A stretch of DNA of 64,000 nt from Nocardiopsis gilva YIM 90087 (GTDB taxonomy: Bacteria; Actinomycetota; Actinomycetes; Streptosporangiales; Streptosporangiaceae), in contig NZ_CP022753.1 in assembly GCF_002263495.1 (NCBI RefSeq), positions 2,356,001-2,420,000 of the forward strand. The letters run 5' to 3'. The notes under the pieces were generated by a model that saw only the letters and a program-made list of their open reading frames with translations, was not told the origin of the DNA and made no database searches. The position numbers and the translations under genes are program-made. How positions within the stretch are numbered: position 1 is the stretch's first letter; each line of letters opens with the position of its first letter. Shown one piece after another: positions 15,558 to 25,084 of the stretch.

Positions 15558-15789
15558 TTCTGGTTCGGTTGTGCAGTTCGTCGGCCGAGGTGGTGGGAAC
15601 GGGATAAACGGGCCGATTATCATCCGGGTTACGGTGACCGATTTCCGTTTTAGATGGTCAGGAAGCTTGATCCGATTCGCGATGATTGTCCGGAATTGAG
15701 GTCGCGGCGCCCTTCGCACCATTCGCCTCCATGGTCTGGCAGGCTTCGATTCGAAGGCAGGGAGCCGCGACAGAGAGGAATCCATCGCC

Positions 15790-16563
15790 GTGCCGAGGAA
15801 GAATGTGACCGCGGACCGCTCCACCTTGGGTCACAAAATGGGCTATGCGCTGCGGAACCCCGGAAAGATACCGGGCTACCTCAAGCGGGCGGGGCGCGAC
15901 AGGTGGCTGCGGCTGCGTTACCCGGACCATGTCTCCTACTACCGCGCCGTCATGAAGCATGACACCGCGAGCAGCCCCGAGGCCGCCGTCGGATCCCAGA
16001 CCCATGACCGCTGGCTGGCGCTGGGGAAGATGCAGTTCGACTATCTCGTCTCCCACGGGTTGCAGCCGGGTGACCGCATGCTCGACATCGGGTGCGGAAA
16101 CCTGCGCGCGGGGTGGCGGTTCATCGACTACCTCGACACCGGCAACTACTACGGCATCGACATCTCGCCGGACATCCTCGTCGCCGCCCAGGAGACCCTG
16201 GCCCGCCAGCGGCTGCAGGACAAGCTGCCGCACCTCACCCCGGTGCGCGACCTCACCTTCACCTTCCTGCCCGACGCCCGTTTCCGGGTGGTCCACGCCC
16301 ACAGCGTGTTCTCCCATTCGCCGTTGGATGTGATCGACGAATGCCTGGCGCACGTGGGGCGGATTCTGGCCGCTGACGGGTGGTTCGACTTCACCTTCGA
16401 CCGTACGGAGGGGAAGGAGCACCACGTGCTGCACGAGGACTTCTACTACCGCACCGAGACCCTGATCGCCCTGGCCGAGAGGCACGGGCTCAAAGCGCGC
16501 TTCATGGACGACTGGGAGAAGCAGCCGCACGGCCAGTCCAAGATCCGCGTCACCCACGGGTAG
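15790..16563 (+). CDS. Class I SAM-dependent methyltransferase
   Basis: Residues 95-105 contain RMLDIGCGNLRAG, the SAM-binding motif I of Rossmann methyltransferases, followed by YYGIDISPDILVAA (acidic loop binding the SAM ribose) and FRVVHAHSVFSHSPLDVIDE. The N-terminal 70 residues (HKMGYALRNPGKIPGYLKRAGRD) are basic and precede the catalytic domain, a pattern seen in methyltransferases of glycan or surface-polymer gene sets, though no such genes are near. The substrate is unknown. The start is GTG at 15790 with GAGAGGA upstream. It stands alone between the steroid cluster and the acyl-CoA operon; the latter is on the other strand. Confidence 0.75.
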   Translation: MPRKNVTADRSTLGHKMGYALRNPGKIPGYLKRAGRDRWLRLRYPDHVSYYRAVMKHDTASSPEAAVGSQTHDRWLALGKMQFDYLVSHGLQPGDRMLDIGCGNLRAGWRFIDYLDTGNYYGIDISPDILVAAQETLARQRLQDKLPHLTPVRDLTFTFLPDARFRVVHAHSVFSHSPLDVIDECLAHVGRILAADGWFDFTFDRTEGKEHHVLHEDFYYRTETLIALAERHGLKARFMDDWEKQPHGQSKIRVTHG

Positions 16564-16650
16564 GCACCCGCCGGGGGCCGCGTGCGGCGCCGCATGCCGC
16601 GACCGGATGTCGTCGCTCGACCCGGCCGCGGCACGCGCGGCACAGAGTAG

Positions 16651-17805
16651 TTAGGCCGGGAGACCCAGTTCGCGGGCGATGAGCATCTTCTGGACTTCGC
16701 TGGTGCCCTCGCCGATCTCCAGGATCTTGGCGTCGCGGTAGAAGCGGCCCACCGGGTACTCGTTCATGAAGCCGTAGCCGCCGAAGATCTGGGTCGCGTC
16801 GCGCGAGTTGTCCATGGCGGCGTTGGACGCCACCAGCTTGGCGATGGCGGCCTCCTTCTTGAAGGGCTCGCCTGCGAGCATGCGCGCCGCCGCGTCGTAG
16901 TAGGCCAGGCGGGCGGTGTGGGCGCGGGCCTCCATGTCGGCGATCTTGAACTGGATGGCCTGGTACTGCCCGATGTGCTGGCCGAACGCCTCGCGCTCGG
17001 CGGCGTAGCGCAGGCTCTCGTCCACGCACCCCTGGGCCAGGCCCACCGACAGCGCGGCGATGGCGATGCGCCCCTCGTCCAGGATGCGCAGGAACTGGGC
17101 GTAGCCGCGGCCGCGCTCGCCCACCAGGTTGGCCTCGGGCACCCGGCAGTCGTCGAAGACCAGCTCATTGGTGTCGGAGGCGTTCCACCCCACCTTGGAG
17201 TAGTGCTGGCCCACGGAGAAGCCCGGGGTGCCGGACGGTACGAGGATCGCGGAGATCTCGGGGCGGCCGTCCGGGCGCTCGCCGGTGATGGCCGTGACGG
17301 TGACGAGCGTGGTGATGTCGGTGCCGGAGTTGGTGATGAACGACTTCGTCCCGTTGACCACCCACTCGCCGTTGTCGAGGCGGGCGGTGGTGCGGGTGGC
17401 TCCGGCGTCGGAACCGCCGCCGGGTTCGGTGAGCCCGAACGCGCCGAGCGCCTCACCCGAGCAGAGCCGGGGCAGCCAGGTCTTCTTCTGCTCCTCGCTG
17501 CCGAAGCGATAGATCGGCATCGCGCCGAGGGAGACCCCGGCCTCCAGGGTGATGGCCACCGAGGAGTCGACCCGGGCGAGTTCCTCCAGGGCCAGGCAGA
17601 GCGCGAAGTAGTCGCCGCCCATGCCGCCGAACTCCTCGGGGAACGGGAGCCCGAACAGGCCCATCCGGCCCATCTTCGCGATGATGTCGTAGGGGAAGGC
17701 GCCGCGCTCGTAGAAGTCGCCGATGACCGGCGCGACCTCGTCGCGGGCGAACGCCTCGACGGTTCGGCGCAGCTCCTCGTGCTCGTCGGAGAGTCGGTGG
17801 GTCAT
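16651..17805 (-). CDS. Acyl-CoA dehydrogenase, likely branched short-chain
   Basis: FAD enzyme of 384 aa that introduces the alpha-beta double bond in acyl-CoA and passes electrons to ETF. Signatures: AFGLTEPGGGSDAGA (residues 122-136), WVVNGTKSFITNS, and YAAEREAFGQHIGQYQAIQFKIADM. The catalytic base is placed as Glu366 in LEIGEGTSEVQ, the short/branched-chain type position rather than the isovaleryl-CoA dehydrogenase position. The ATG at 17805 has AAGGAG 8 bases upstream; it lies 5 bases beyond the end of the biotin carboxylase gene. With accD1- and accA1-like genes upstream it resembles the mycobacterial accD1-accA1-fadE19 operon for leucine or other branched-chain breakdown. Substrate assignment is from context. 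Confidence 0.88.
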   Translation of the reverse strand: MTHRLSDEHEELRRTVEAFARDEVAPVIGDFYERGAFPYDIIAKMGRMGLFGLPFPEEFGGMGGDYFALCLALEELARVDSSVAITLEAGVSLGAMPIYRFGSEEQKKTWLPRLCSGEALGAFGLTEPGGGSDAGATRTTARLDNGEWVVNGTKSFITNSGTDITTLVTVTAITGERPDGRPEISAILVPSGTPGFSVGQHYSKVGWNASDTNELVFDDCRVPEANLVGERGRGYAQFLRILDEGRIAIAALSVGLAQGCVDESLRYAAEREAFGQHIGQYQAIQFKIADMEARAHTARLAYYDAAARMLAGEPFKKEAAIAKLVASNAAMDNSRDATQIFGGYGFMNEYPVGRFYRDAKILEIGEGTSEVQKMLIARELGLPA

Positions 17806-17810
17806 GTCGG

Positions 17811-20156
17811 TCACTCCTTGGGGGCGACGGAATCGGCGGGTCGCGCCGGTTCGGTGGGTGCGGTGGCGGACGGCGGGTGTGGTGCCGCCGATGGGTTGGC
17901 TGGTGGCTCGGTGGCCGGCGCGCTGTCGTCCGCGGAGATGACGGCCAGAAGCATGTCCATGGCAACGGGGCGGCCCGGGGCGACCTCCAGCCGGGTGACG
18001 ACGCCGTCGATGGGGGCGGTGACCGCGTGCTCCATCTTCATCGCCTCGACCACGACGACCGGGGTTCCGGCGGTGACCCGCTGCCCCTGATCGACCGGGA
18101 CTGAGAGCACCGTGCCCGGCATCGGGCTGCGGAGCGTGCCGTCGCCGCCGGATTCGGCCTCGCGGGCGGTCGCGAACGCGGGCTCCTCGTGGAGCTGCCA
18201 GGCCGAGCCCTCGCGGCCCAGCCACAGGTCGTCGCCGTCGACGGCGCGGGCGTAGCGCACGGTGCGCCCGCCGTAGTCGACGGTCAGGGAGCGGCCGTCC
18301 GGCGCTCGCGACGCGCGTGCCGGTAGCGGGTCGGAGTCGCCCACGCGGACCTCGTAGCCGATGGGCGCACCGGGCGAGCGGGGCGCGTCGGGTGTCGTGG
18401 TGCGCCGGACCAGCACCGTGACCGGGTCATGGCGGGGCGCGCGCAGCCGCCAGGTGGTCCAGGCAGGGCCGCCGACGCGCCAGCCGTCGGGGACGTCGAA
18501 GCGGTCGGTGCGCGGGTCGGTCGGCTCCAGCCGGAGTTGGTGGTCGAGGGCGGCGGCCGCGTAGAGCTCGACGGGTACGGCGTCGCCGGCCTCGGGGATG
18601 AGGTCGGGGCGGATGCGCTCGGTGAGGTCGGTGCTGAGGTTCCCGGCCGCGACGTCGGGGTGGCGCAGGAGGCGGCGCAGGAACGCGACGTTGGTGCCGC
18701 AGCCGAGCAGGGTGTAGCGGGCGAGCGCGGCGTCCATCCGGTCCAGCGCGGAGGGGCGGTCCGGGGCCCACGTGATGACCTTGGCCAGCATGGGGTCGTA
18801 GGCGGAGGTGATCTCGGCGTGGTCGTCCAGGCCGGAGTCGACGCGGGTGTCCTCGCCTTCGGGTTCGGCGAGGAGGAGGACCCGGCCGCCGGTCGGCAGG
18901 AAGTCGAGGGCGGGGTCCTCGGCGTAGACGCGGGACTCCACGGCGTGGCCGGACAGGCCGATGTCGGCCTGGGAGAAGGGGAGGCGCTCGCCAAGGGCGA
19001 CGCGCAGCTGCAGCTCGACGAGGTCGACGCCGCGGTGGCCGTCGACGGTGGTGACGGCTTCGGTGACGGGGTGCTCGACCTGGAGGCGGGTGTTCATCTC
19101 TAGGAAGGAGTAGTCGAGTTCGCGGGTTGTCCCCAGGTCGGCGGATGCCGTTGGTCGGGTGCGTGCCCTGTCGGCTTCACTTGAAGTAAGGGGTTCCCCC
19201 GGAACCTCCGCCTCGTCGTGCCCGGGTGCCGTGCGCGCACCGGCCTCCCCGACGCCGCCGGACTCCGCGGTGGCACCGGGCCCCTGGACGATGAACTCCA
19301 CCGTCCCCGCGCCCACATACCCGCACGCCGTGGCCGCGGCCACCGCCGCCGCGCCCATCGCCGCCCGCTGCTCCTCCGTCAGCAGCGGCGACGGCGCCTC
19401 CTCCACGATCTTCTGGTGTCGCCGCTGCAGGCTGCACTCGCGCTCACCGAGATGCACCACGTTGCCGTGCGCGTCGGCCAGCACCTGCACCTCGATGTGC
19501 CGGGGCCGCTCAACCAACCGCTCCACCAGCAGCGTCGCGTCGCCGAACGCCGCGGCCGCCTCGCGACGGGCCGCCGCTGCGGCCCCGGCCAGCTCACCGG
19601 CATCGCGCACCAACCGCATCCCCTTGCCGCCGCCACCGGCCGACGGCTTGATCAACAGTGGGTACCCGACCTCCGCCGCGGCCCGCTCCAACTCCGCGTC
19701 GGACAGCGGGCGCCCGGCCTCCTCCGCGAACCCGGGCAGCAGCGGCACCCCGGCCCCCGACACCGTGGCCTTCGCCTGGATCTTGTCGCCCATCGCCTCG
19801 ATGGCCTCCGGCGGCGGGCCGACGAAGGTCAGCCCCGCCTTGCCGCACGCCCGCGCGAAGCCCGCGTTCTCCGACAGGAACCCGTACCCCGGGTGGATCA
19901 TGGTCGCGCCGGTCGCCAGCGCGGCATCGATGATGGCGGTCCCGTTCAGGTAGCTGTCGGCCAGGCTCGCGCCGCCCACCCGCACCGCCACGTCGGCCGC
20001 CCGCACGTGGCGCGCGTCGGGGTCGCCGTCGCTGTAGACCGCCACCGACCGCATCCCCAGCCGCCGCAGCGTGCGCATGATGCGCACCGCGATCTCGCCC
20101 CGGTTGGCCACCAGCACCGTCGGAGCGGCGGTCATCGCCGCGCGCGTGTTCGTCAT
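17811..20156 (-). CDS. accA1: Acyl-CoA carboxylase alpha subunit (biotin carboxylase + BCCP)
   Basis: A 781-aa protein. Biotin-carboxylase part: VLVANRGEIAVRIMRTLRRLG, HPGYGFLSENAGFA, KPSAGGGGKGMRLV (ATP-grasp loop), ERECSLQRRHQKIVEEAP, and FLEMNTRLQVEHPVTEAV. The C-terminus has the biotinylation site VVEAMKMEHAV. It carboxylates biotin with ATP and bicarbonate and works with the neighbouring beta subunit, most likely on 3-methylcrotonyl-CoA. An insertion of roughly 50 low-complexity residues (GATAESGGVGEAGARTAPGH and onward) interrupts the carboxylase domain between GAGTVEFIV and FLEMNTRLQ. I start at ATG 20156 (GGAG 6 bases upstream); a GTG at 20262-20264, right after the accD1 stop, would add 36 Ala/Gly/Thr-rich residues with weak third-position GC. 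The frame stays open far upstream but that is antisense-free shadow of accD1. Confidence 0.9.
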   Translation of the reverse strand: MTNTRAAMTAAPTVLVANRGEIAVRIMRTLRRLGMRSVAVYSDGDPDARHVRAADVAVRVGGASLADSYLNGTAIIDAALATGATMIHPGYGFLSENAGFARACGKAGLTFVGPPPEAIEAMGDKIQAKATVSGAGVPLLPGFAEEAGRPLSDAELERAAAEVGYPLLIKPSAGGGGKGMRLVRDAGELAGAAAAARREAAAAFGDATLLVERLVERPRHIEVQVLADAHGNVVHLGERECSLQRRHQKIVEEAPSPLLTEEQRAAMGAAAVAAATACGYVGAGTVEFIVQGPGATAESGGVGEAGARTAPGHDEAEVPGEPLTSSEADRARTRPTASADLGTTRELDYSFLEMNTRLQVEHPVTEAVTTVDGHRGVDLVELQLRVALGERLPFSQADIGLSGHAVESRVYAEDPALDFLPTGGRVLLLAEPEGEDTRVDSGLDDHAEITSAYDPMLAKVITWAPDRPSALDRMDAALARYTLLGCGTNVAFLRRLLRHPDVAAGNLSTDLTERIRPDLIPEAGDAVPVELYAAAALDHQLRLEPTDPRTDRFDVPDGWRVGGPAWTTWRLRAPRHDPVTVLVRRTTTPDAPRSPGAPIGYEVRVGDSDPLPARASRAPDGRSLTVDYGGRTVRYARAVDGDDLWLGREGSAWQLHEEPAFATAREAESGGDGTLRSPMPGTVLSVPVDQGQRVTAGTPVVVVEAMKMEHAVTAPIDGVVTRLEVAPGRPVAMDMLLAVISADDSAPATEPPANPSAAPHPPSATAPTEPARPADSVAPKE

Positions 20157-20272
20157 CTTCGACTCCGTCGCCTCCGCTGACACTGTCGCCCCAGCTCTCC
20201 CTGCGGCCCCTGAGGTCTCCGCGGCCCCGGCCGTCGCCCCAGGTGCTCCCGTTGACTCCGTCACCTGCAACC

Positions 20273-21898
20273 TCACATCCGGAAGACGCCGTAGCCGACC
20301 GGCTCCAGTGGCGTGTGCCGGGCCGCCGACAGCGCCAGCCCGAGCACCGTGCGGGTGTCCACCGGGTCGATCACGCCGTCGTCCCACAGCCGCGCCGTCG
20401 AGTAGTACGGGCTGCCCTGGTGTTCGTACTGGTCGCGGATGGGCGCCTTGAAGCTCTCCTCCGCCTCCGCCGACCACTGCTCGCCGCGCGCCTCCAGCTG
20501 GTCGCGCCGGACGGTGGCCAGCACCGACGCCGCCTGCTCGCCGCCCATCACCGAGATCCGCGCGTTGGGCCACATCCACAGGAACCGCGGCGAGTACGCC
20601 CGCCCGCACATGCTGTAGTTCCCCGCCCCGAACGACCCGCCGATGACGACGGTGAACTTCGGGACCCGCGCGCACGCCACGGCGGTGACCATCTTGGCCC
20701 CGTGCTTGGCGATGCCGCCGGCCTCGTAGTCGCGACCCACCATGAACCCGGAGATGTTCTGCAGGAACACCAGCGGAATCCGGCGCCGGTCGCACAGCTC
20801 GATGAAATGCGCGCCCTTCATCGCCGACTCGCTGAACAGAATGCCGTTGTTGGCGATGATTCCCACGGGGTGCCCGTGGATGTGCGCGAACCCGGTGACC
20901 AGCGTCGTCCCGTACTCCGCCTTGAACTCGGTGAACTCGCTCGCGTCCACGACACGCCCGATCACCTCGCGAACGTCGTAGGGCGTGCGCGTGTCGCCGG
21001 GGATGACGCCGTACAGCTCCTCGGGGTCGAGCGCCGGCGGGAGCGTCTCGCGCCGCTCCCAGATGGGTTCGTCGCGCGGCCCGAACGTCGCGGCGATCTG
21101 CCGCACGGTGTCCAGCGCGTGCGCGTCGTCCTCGGCCAGGTGGTCGGTCACGCCGGAGGTCCGCGAGTGCACCTCGCCGCCGCCCAGCTCCTCGGCGGTG
21201 ACGACCTCGCCCGTCGCCGCCTTCACCAGAGGCGGCCCGCCGAGGAAGATGGTGCCCTGCTCGCGCACGATCACCGCCTCGTCGCTCATCGCCGGAACGT
21301 AGGCGCCGCCAGCGGTGCACGACCCGAGCACGGCCGCGATCTGCGGAATGCCCAGCTGCGACATGGTCGCCTGGTTGTAGAAGATGCGCCCGAAGTGCTC
21401 CCGGTCCGGGAAGACGTCGTCCTGCATCGGCAGGAACGCCCCGCCGGAGTCGGCGAGGTAGACGCACGGCAGGCGGTTGTGCAGCGCCACCTCCTGGGCG
21501 CGCAGGTGCTTCTTGACGGTCATCGGGTAGTAGCTGCCGCCCTTGACCGTGGCGTCGTTGGCCACCACCACGACCTCGCGCCCGGCGACCCGGCCGACCC
21601 CGGTGATCAGCCCCGCCGCGGGCGCGTCCTGCCCGTCGTCGCCGTAGAGGCCGTAGGCGGCCAGCGGCGAGAGTTCGAGGAAGGGGGAGCCCGGGTCCAG
21701 CAGCGCGTCGACCCGGTCGCGCGGCAGCAGCTTGCCGCGTTCGACGTGCCGGATCCTCGTCTTCTCCGGGCCGCCGAGCGCGGCGGTGGCGATCCGCTCG
21801 CGCAGCTCGGCGGCGAGGGAGCGGTTGGCCTCGGCGTTGGCGGCGTACGCCGCGCTGTTGGTGTCGATCGCCGAGGTGAGCACGGGTGCCCTGCTCAT
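20273..21898 (-). CDS. accD1: Methylcrotonyl-CoA carboxylase-type carboxyltransferase beta subunit
   Basis: A 541-aa carboxyltransferase of the crotonase-like superfamily. Strong matches to the MCC beta subunit: [78 protein letters not shown], and [19 protein letters not shown]. It transfers the carboxyl group from biotin on the alpha subunit to an acyl-CoA. The ATG at 21898 follows a promoter region holding a two-box palindrome and a divergent TetR gene. It is the first gene of accD1-accA1-acyl-CoA dehydrogenase, the order found in mycobacteria for leucine breakdown. Full length; catalytic domains intact. Confidence 0.92.
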   Translation of the reverse strand: MSRAPVLTSAIDTNSAAYAANAEANRSLAAELRERIATAALGGPEKTRIRHVERGKLLPRDRVDALLDPGSPFLELSPLAAYGLYGDDGQDAPAAGLITGVGRVAGREVVVVANDATVKGGSYYPMTVKKHLRAQEVALHNRLPCVYLADSGGAFLPMQDDVFPDREHFGRIFYNQATMSQLGIPQIAAVLGSCTAGGAYVPAMSDEAVIVREQGTIFLGGPPLVKAATGEVVTAEELGGGEVHSRTSGVTDHLAEDDAHALDTVRQIAATFGPRDEPIWERRETLPPALDPEELYGVIPGDTRTPYDVREVIGRVVDASEFTEFKAEYGTTLVTGFAHIHGHPVGIIANNGILFSESAMKGAHFIELCDRRRIPLVFLQNISGFMVGRDYEAGGIAKHGAKMVTAVACARVPKFTVVIGGSFGAGNYSMCGRAYSPRFLWMWPNARISVMGGEQAASVLATVRRDQLEARGEQWSAEAEESFKAPIRDQYEHQGSPYYSTARLWDDGVIDPVDTRTVLGLALSAARHTPLEPVGYGVFRM

Positions 21899-21920
21899 CG
21901 AGTCCCCTCTGGCCTGAGGT

Positions 21921-21961
21921 GTTAATGGTCGCTAACATGGCCGATGTTAGTGACCATTAAC
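21921..21961. promoter_or_regulatory. Paired TetR operator between accD1 and its regulator
   Basis: Left arm GTTAATGGTCGCTAACAT (21921-21938) and right arm ATGTTAGTGACCATTAAC (21944-21961) are inverted with 17 of 18 bases paired across a 5-base spacer. Each arm is itself near-palindromic (GTTAnTGnnCAnTAAC), so this could be two adjacent repressor sites. It lies 22 bases before the accD1 start and in front of the divergent TetR gene, the classic layout for shared repression. Confidence 0.75.
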
Positions 21962-22043
21962 CTCGGTGTCCAGGGTCACATCGCAGCGGTCGGCGAGCGG
22001 CCGGTCGGCCCGCAGAACCGGGGACGAGGGGGAGACGAGAACC

Positions 22044-22616
22044 ATGGCGAGCCGGACCGCGGGGACACGCCGGGCCGAGATCCTGCACGCCGCCGCCGAC
22101 CTGTTCGCCGCGCGCGGCTTCCACGGCGTGTCCATCGAAGACCTGGGGCGCGCCGTGGGCACCAGCGGCCCCGCCCTCTACCGGCACTTCCCGGGCAAGG
22201 AGGCGCTCCTGGCCGCGATGCTGCTGGACATCAGCGAACGGCTGGCCGCCGACGGCCGGGAGCGCGTCGCCGCCTCCTCCGGTCCACGTGAGGCGCTGGA
22301 CGCCCTGCTGCGCGGGCACATCGCCTTCGCGCTGCGCGAGCCCGCCCTCATCACCGTGCACGACCGCGAACTGGACAACGTCCCCGAACCCGACCGCCGC
22401 CGTGTCCGGCGGCTCCAACGCGGCTACGTGGAGGAGTGGGTGAACGTGCTCGCCCTGCTGCGGCCCACCGCCCCGCCCGAAGTCCTGCGCGCCGCCGTGC
22501 ACGCCACGTTCGGGTTGCTCAACTCCACCCCGCACAGCGCCGGTCGGCTCCCGGAGGAGCGGATGGCCGAGCTGCTGCTCCACATGGGCACCGCCGCGCT
22601 CCTCGCCGGGGAGTGA
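22044..22616 (+). CDS. TetR-family regulator of the accD1-accA1 operon
   Basis: TetR-type protein of 190 aa with helix-turn-helix RRAEILHAAADLFAARGFHGVSIEDLGRAVGTSGPALYRHFPGKEALL (residues 9-54). The C-terminal ligand domain is typical in length and ends in LLLHMGTAALLAG. It is divergent from the acyl-CoA carboxylase operon with a double palindrome between, so local control in response to a CoA ester is likely (inference). I start at ATG 22044, preceded by GAGGGGGAG; a longer frame beginning within the operator at 21966 adds a Ser/Arg-rich stretch that is probably not translated. Confidence 0.85.
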   Translation: MASRTAGTRRAEILHAAADLFAARGFHGVSIEDLGRAVGTSGPALYRHFPGKEALLAAMLLDISERLAADGRERVAASSGPREALDALLRGHIAFALREPALITVHDRELDNVPEPDRRRVRRLQRGYVEEWVNVLALLRPTAPPEVLRAAVHATFGLLNSTPHSAGRLPEERMAELLLHMGTAALLAGE

Positions 22617-22806
22617 GCGGCGGCCGCGCGCGGAGCCGCCGACCGGCGGGGTGCCGGCCCCGCTCAGGTCTTCCCGCTCACGGTCGGCGTACGTGGGGCC
22701 GCTGGCGCGCCCGAAAGCTCCGCCTGCGCCGATGACGCGCCGGAGCCGACCGGGCTATCTCCGGCCAGGAAGACGCGGCGCGTCATCCGTGGGCAGCCGC
22801 GGGAGA

Positions 22807-23232
22807 TCACCGGGACTGATCGGAACCAAAGTTGCCGAGCACTGGCACATTGATCGTGTCCAGGCCGATGTCCTCGGCCTTCGCGCACAATGCTTCGACG
22901 ACTTGCATGAGTTCATCCGGCTGCCCGACGTCCGCTCCCGCTGCGGGTGGCCGGTGACCCCCGGGTGCTTTGCGGTCAGGAACTCCTGGCACGTCGGAGG
23001 CGGCCGGAATCCGTTCGTCGGGTAGGGCAGCCCCCACGTCGCGGAGATCGGTATCCGGCAACTCGTCTGCCACCGAGCACACGTCTTCGACGGCTGCGAG
23101 AACCGCGACAAGGTCCTCGGTCGGGCCCTGAGCGGTCGCTTTCTCCGATGCGTTTCCGGCGGCCCCCGCGGTCGTCATGAGTAGGGCTCCGGTCGTGATC
23201 GCGATGGCCGCGCCCGTGCTGACACCACGCAT
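22807..23232 (-). CDS. Secreted protein, unknown
   Basis: A 141-aa protein with a signal peptide (MRGVSTGAAIAITTGALLMT, cleavage near GAAGNASE). The mature part contains two Cys (VEDVCSVADEL and VVEALCAKAED) that could form one disulfide, a Pro/Ala/Gly-rich linker (DRKAPGGHRPPAAGADVG), and ends TINVPVLGNFGSDQSR. I find no family. A strong GGGAGGG ribosome site lies 7 bases before the ATG. No partner gene is close: NADH dehydrogenase is divergent upstream, and a TetR gene converges downstream. The composition is normal for the genome. The residue layout (two helical Cys-containing parts joined by a linker) suggests a small exported structural or binding protein. Confidence 0.75.
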   Translation of the reverse strand: MRGVSTGAAIAITTGALLMTTAGAAGNASEKATAQGPTEDLVAVLAAVEDVCSVADELPDTDLRDVGAALPDERIPAASDVPGVPDRKAPGGHRPPAAGADVGQPDELMQVVEALCAKAEDIGLDTINVPVLGNFGSDQSR

Positions 23233-23616
23233 GTGATTCCCTCCCCGGTGCGCCGAGGTCTCAGCGACCTCCGATATCGGCGCGTCTCAGCGCCGATCTC
23301 CATGGGTGACTGGATGGTCACACTAAGTGGTATTTGCTCGATTGTTGGTAGATGAAACCCGGGAATGAGCTTCGTCAGAAATGCGAATCCGGGTTAAAGG
23401 TGCAGGTCACCGGCGCGTCCTCCGTCTCGCCCCGCCGCCGCGGCCTACGTTTGACCTGAGCCGATACGGGCAGCCCTGATCACAGCGGCCAGAGTCTTCC
23501 GGCAGTGCGCACCCCGGAGGCGAGGGGCTGTCGAGCACGGTGAGCACCGGACGAGGCCACAGCGACAGCGGCCGCCGGGGTGGCGGTGCCGGGCCGATCA
23601 ATAGGGGGATTCGACC
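23233..23616. other. Divergent intergenic region
   Basis: About 380 bases between a secreted protein gene and the NADH dehydrogenase gene. It contains a short hairpin GGCGC...GCGCC near 23278-23296 and a possible AACCCGG...CCGGGTT pair at 23355-23396. No gene or known riboswitch is recognisable. Confidence 0.5.
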
Positions 23617-24984
23617 ATGGCACGACCTCGTATCGTGGTGATCGGTGCCGGATTCGCGGGGCTGCACGCCCTCCGCCGACTGGAACGGCGCATTCCCAAG
23701 GGCATGGCCGACATCGTGCTGGTCGCGCCCAACGACTACATGCTCTACAGCCCGCTGCTGCCGCAGGTGGCCTCGGGGCTCCTCACACCCCAGTCGGTCG
23801 CGGTGTCCCTGCACCGGATGCTGCACCGGACCCGCATCGTGCCCGGAACGGCGATCGGCGTCGACACCACCGACCACGTCGTCCTGATCAAGAAGATCTC
23901 CGACGAACTCACCTACGAGCGCTACGACCGGCTCATCCTCGCGCCGGGCAGCCTCACCCGGGTCTTCAACATTCCCGGCTTGTCCCGGCACGGCTTCGGC
24001 AACAAGAACCTCGCCGAGGCGGTCGTCCTCCGCGACCACGTCCTCGCCCAACTCGAACTCGCCAACGCCAGCAGGGACCCGGCGGAGCGCGAGGAGCGCT
24101 GCCGCTTCATCGTGGTCGGCGGCGGCTACACCGGCGTGGAGACCGCCGCCTCCCTGCGCCGCCTCACCGACGAGGCCGCGTCGCGCTACCCGGAGCTGCG
24201 CTCGGCCATCCGCTGGCACCTCATCGACATCGCACCGCGCCTCCTCCCCGAACTGGGCGTCAAGCTGGGCGAGGAGACACTGGACCTGCTCCGGAACCTC
24301 GACATCGAGGTCACGCTGGAGGACTCCGTCCGCAACGTGACGGAGAGCAAGGTGACCCTGACCGATGGCCGGGTGCTGCCGTGCCGCACGCTCATCTGGA
24401 CGGCCGGAACCACGCCGAGCCCGCTCATGGCCTCCGTCGGCACCCCCACCGAGCGCGGGAAACTGCTGGTCGGCTCCGACCTCGCCACGGCCGACGAGCC
24501 CCATGTCTTCGCCATCGGGGACGCCGCGGCGATTCCGAACCTGGACTCACCCGAAGAGACGGCGCTCTGCCCGCCCACCGCCCAGTACGCGCAGCGCCAG
24601 GGCGTCATCGCCGCCGAGAACGTGATCTCCTCACTGCTGAACCGGCCGCTGCGCCCCTTCGTACACGAGGACATGGGGCTGGTGGTCGACCTCAGCGGAA
24701 AGGACGCCGTGGCGCGGCCGTTCGGCATCGACCTCTCCGGCCTCCCCGCATTCGCGGTGACCCGCGCCTACCACCTGTGGGCGGTCCCCTCGGCCCCGGC
24801 TCGCGCGCGTGTGGCGGCCAACTGGCTGATCCGCGCCACACTCGGCGGCGAGGTGTCCCGGCTCGGCTTCGCCCACGGCGTTCCCTCGACCTTCGTCGAC
24901 CACGTCGCCGACCACTACCTGAACGCCGAGGCGGCGCGGAAGGAGAGCGCGCGGCTGCTCGACATCCCGGTGGCCGGGGGCTGA
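23617..24984 (+). CDS. ndh: Type II NADH dehydrogenase (NDH-2)
   Basis: Single-subunit FAD oxidoreductase of 455 aa that passes electrons from NADH to menaquinone without proton pumping. Two dinucleotide folds: RIVVIGAGFAGLHALRRLER (FAD, residue 5 on) and FIVVGGGYTGVETAASLRRL (NADH). The second FAD motif is VFAIGDAAAIPNL, followed by CPPTAQYAQRQGV, the quinone-site region. The C-terminal part (LIRATLGGEVSRLGF) supplies the membrane-binding amphipathic helix typical of the family. It stands alone, not near nuo genes. Related enzymes have a regulated role in redox balance, but no regulator is visible here. GGGGGAT lies before the ATG. Confidence 0.88.
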   Translation: MARPRIVVIGAGFAGLHALRRLERRIPKGMADIVLVAPNDYMLYSPLLPQVASGLLTPQSVAVSLHRMLHRTRIVPGTAIGVDTTDHVVLIKKISDELTYERYDRLILAPGSLTRVFNIPGLSRHGFGNKNLAEAVVLRDHVLAQLELANASRDPAEREERCRFIVVGGGYTGVETAASLRRLTDEAASRYPELRSAIRWHLIDIAPRLLPELGVKLGEETLDLLRNLDIEVTLEDSVRNVTESKVTLTDGRVLPCRTLIWTAGTTPSPLMASVGTPTERGKLLVGSDLATADEPHVFAIGDAAAIPNLDSPEETALCPPTAQYAQRQGVIAAENVISSLLNRPLRPFVHEDMGLVVDLSGKDAVARPFGIDLSGLPAFAVTRAYHLWAVPSAPARARVAANWLIRATLGGEVSRLGFAHGVPSTFVDHVADHYLNAEAARKESARLLDIPVAGG

Positions 24985-25084
24985 GGCAGGGCGCGCTCCG
25001 TCCGCTGCGGTGGATCCGCCCGGTCCGCCGGACGCGGACGGTTCCGTCGACGGCGGTGTCGTTCGGGCAGTGCCCGCCAGCGAG

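Noticed and set aside
20157-21938. Continuation of the biotin carboxylase frame upstream through accD1
   Set aside because: The frame runs on because of high GC. accD1 has domain matches in another frame, and the extension has none.
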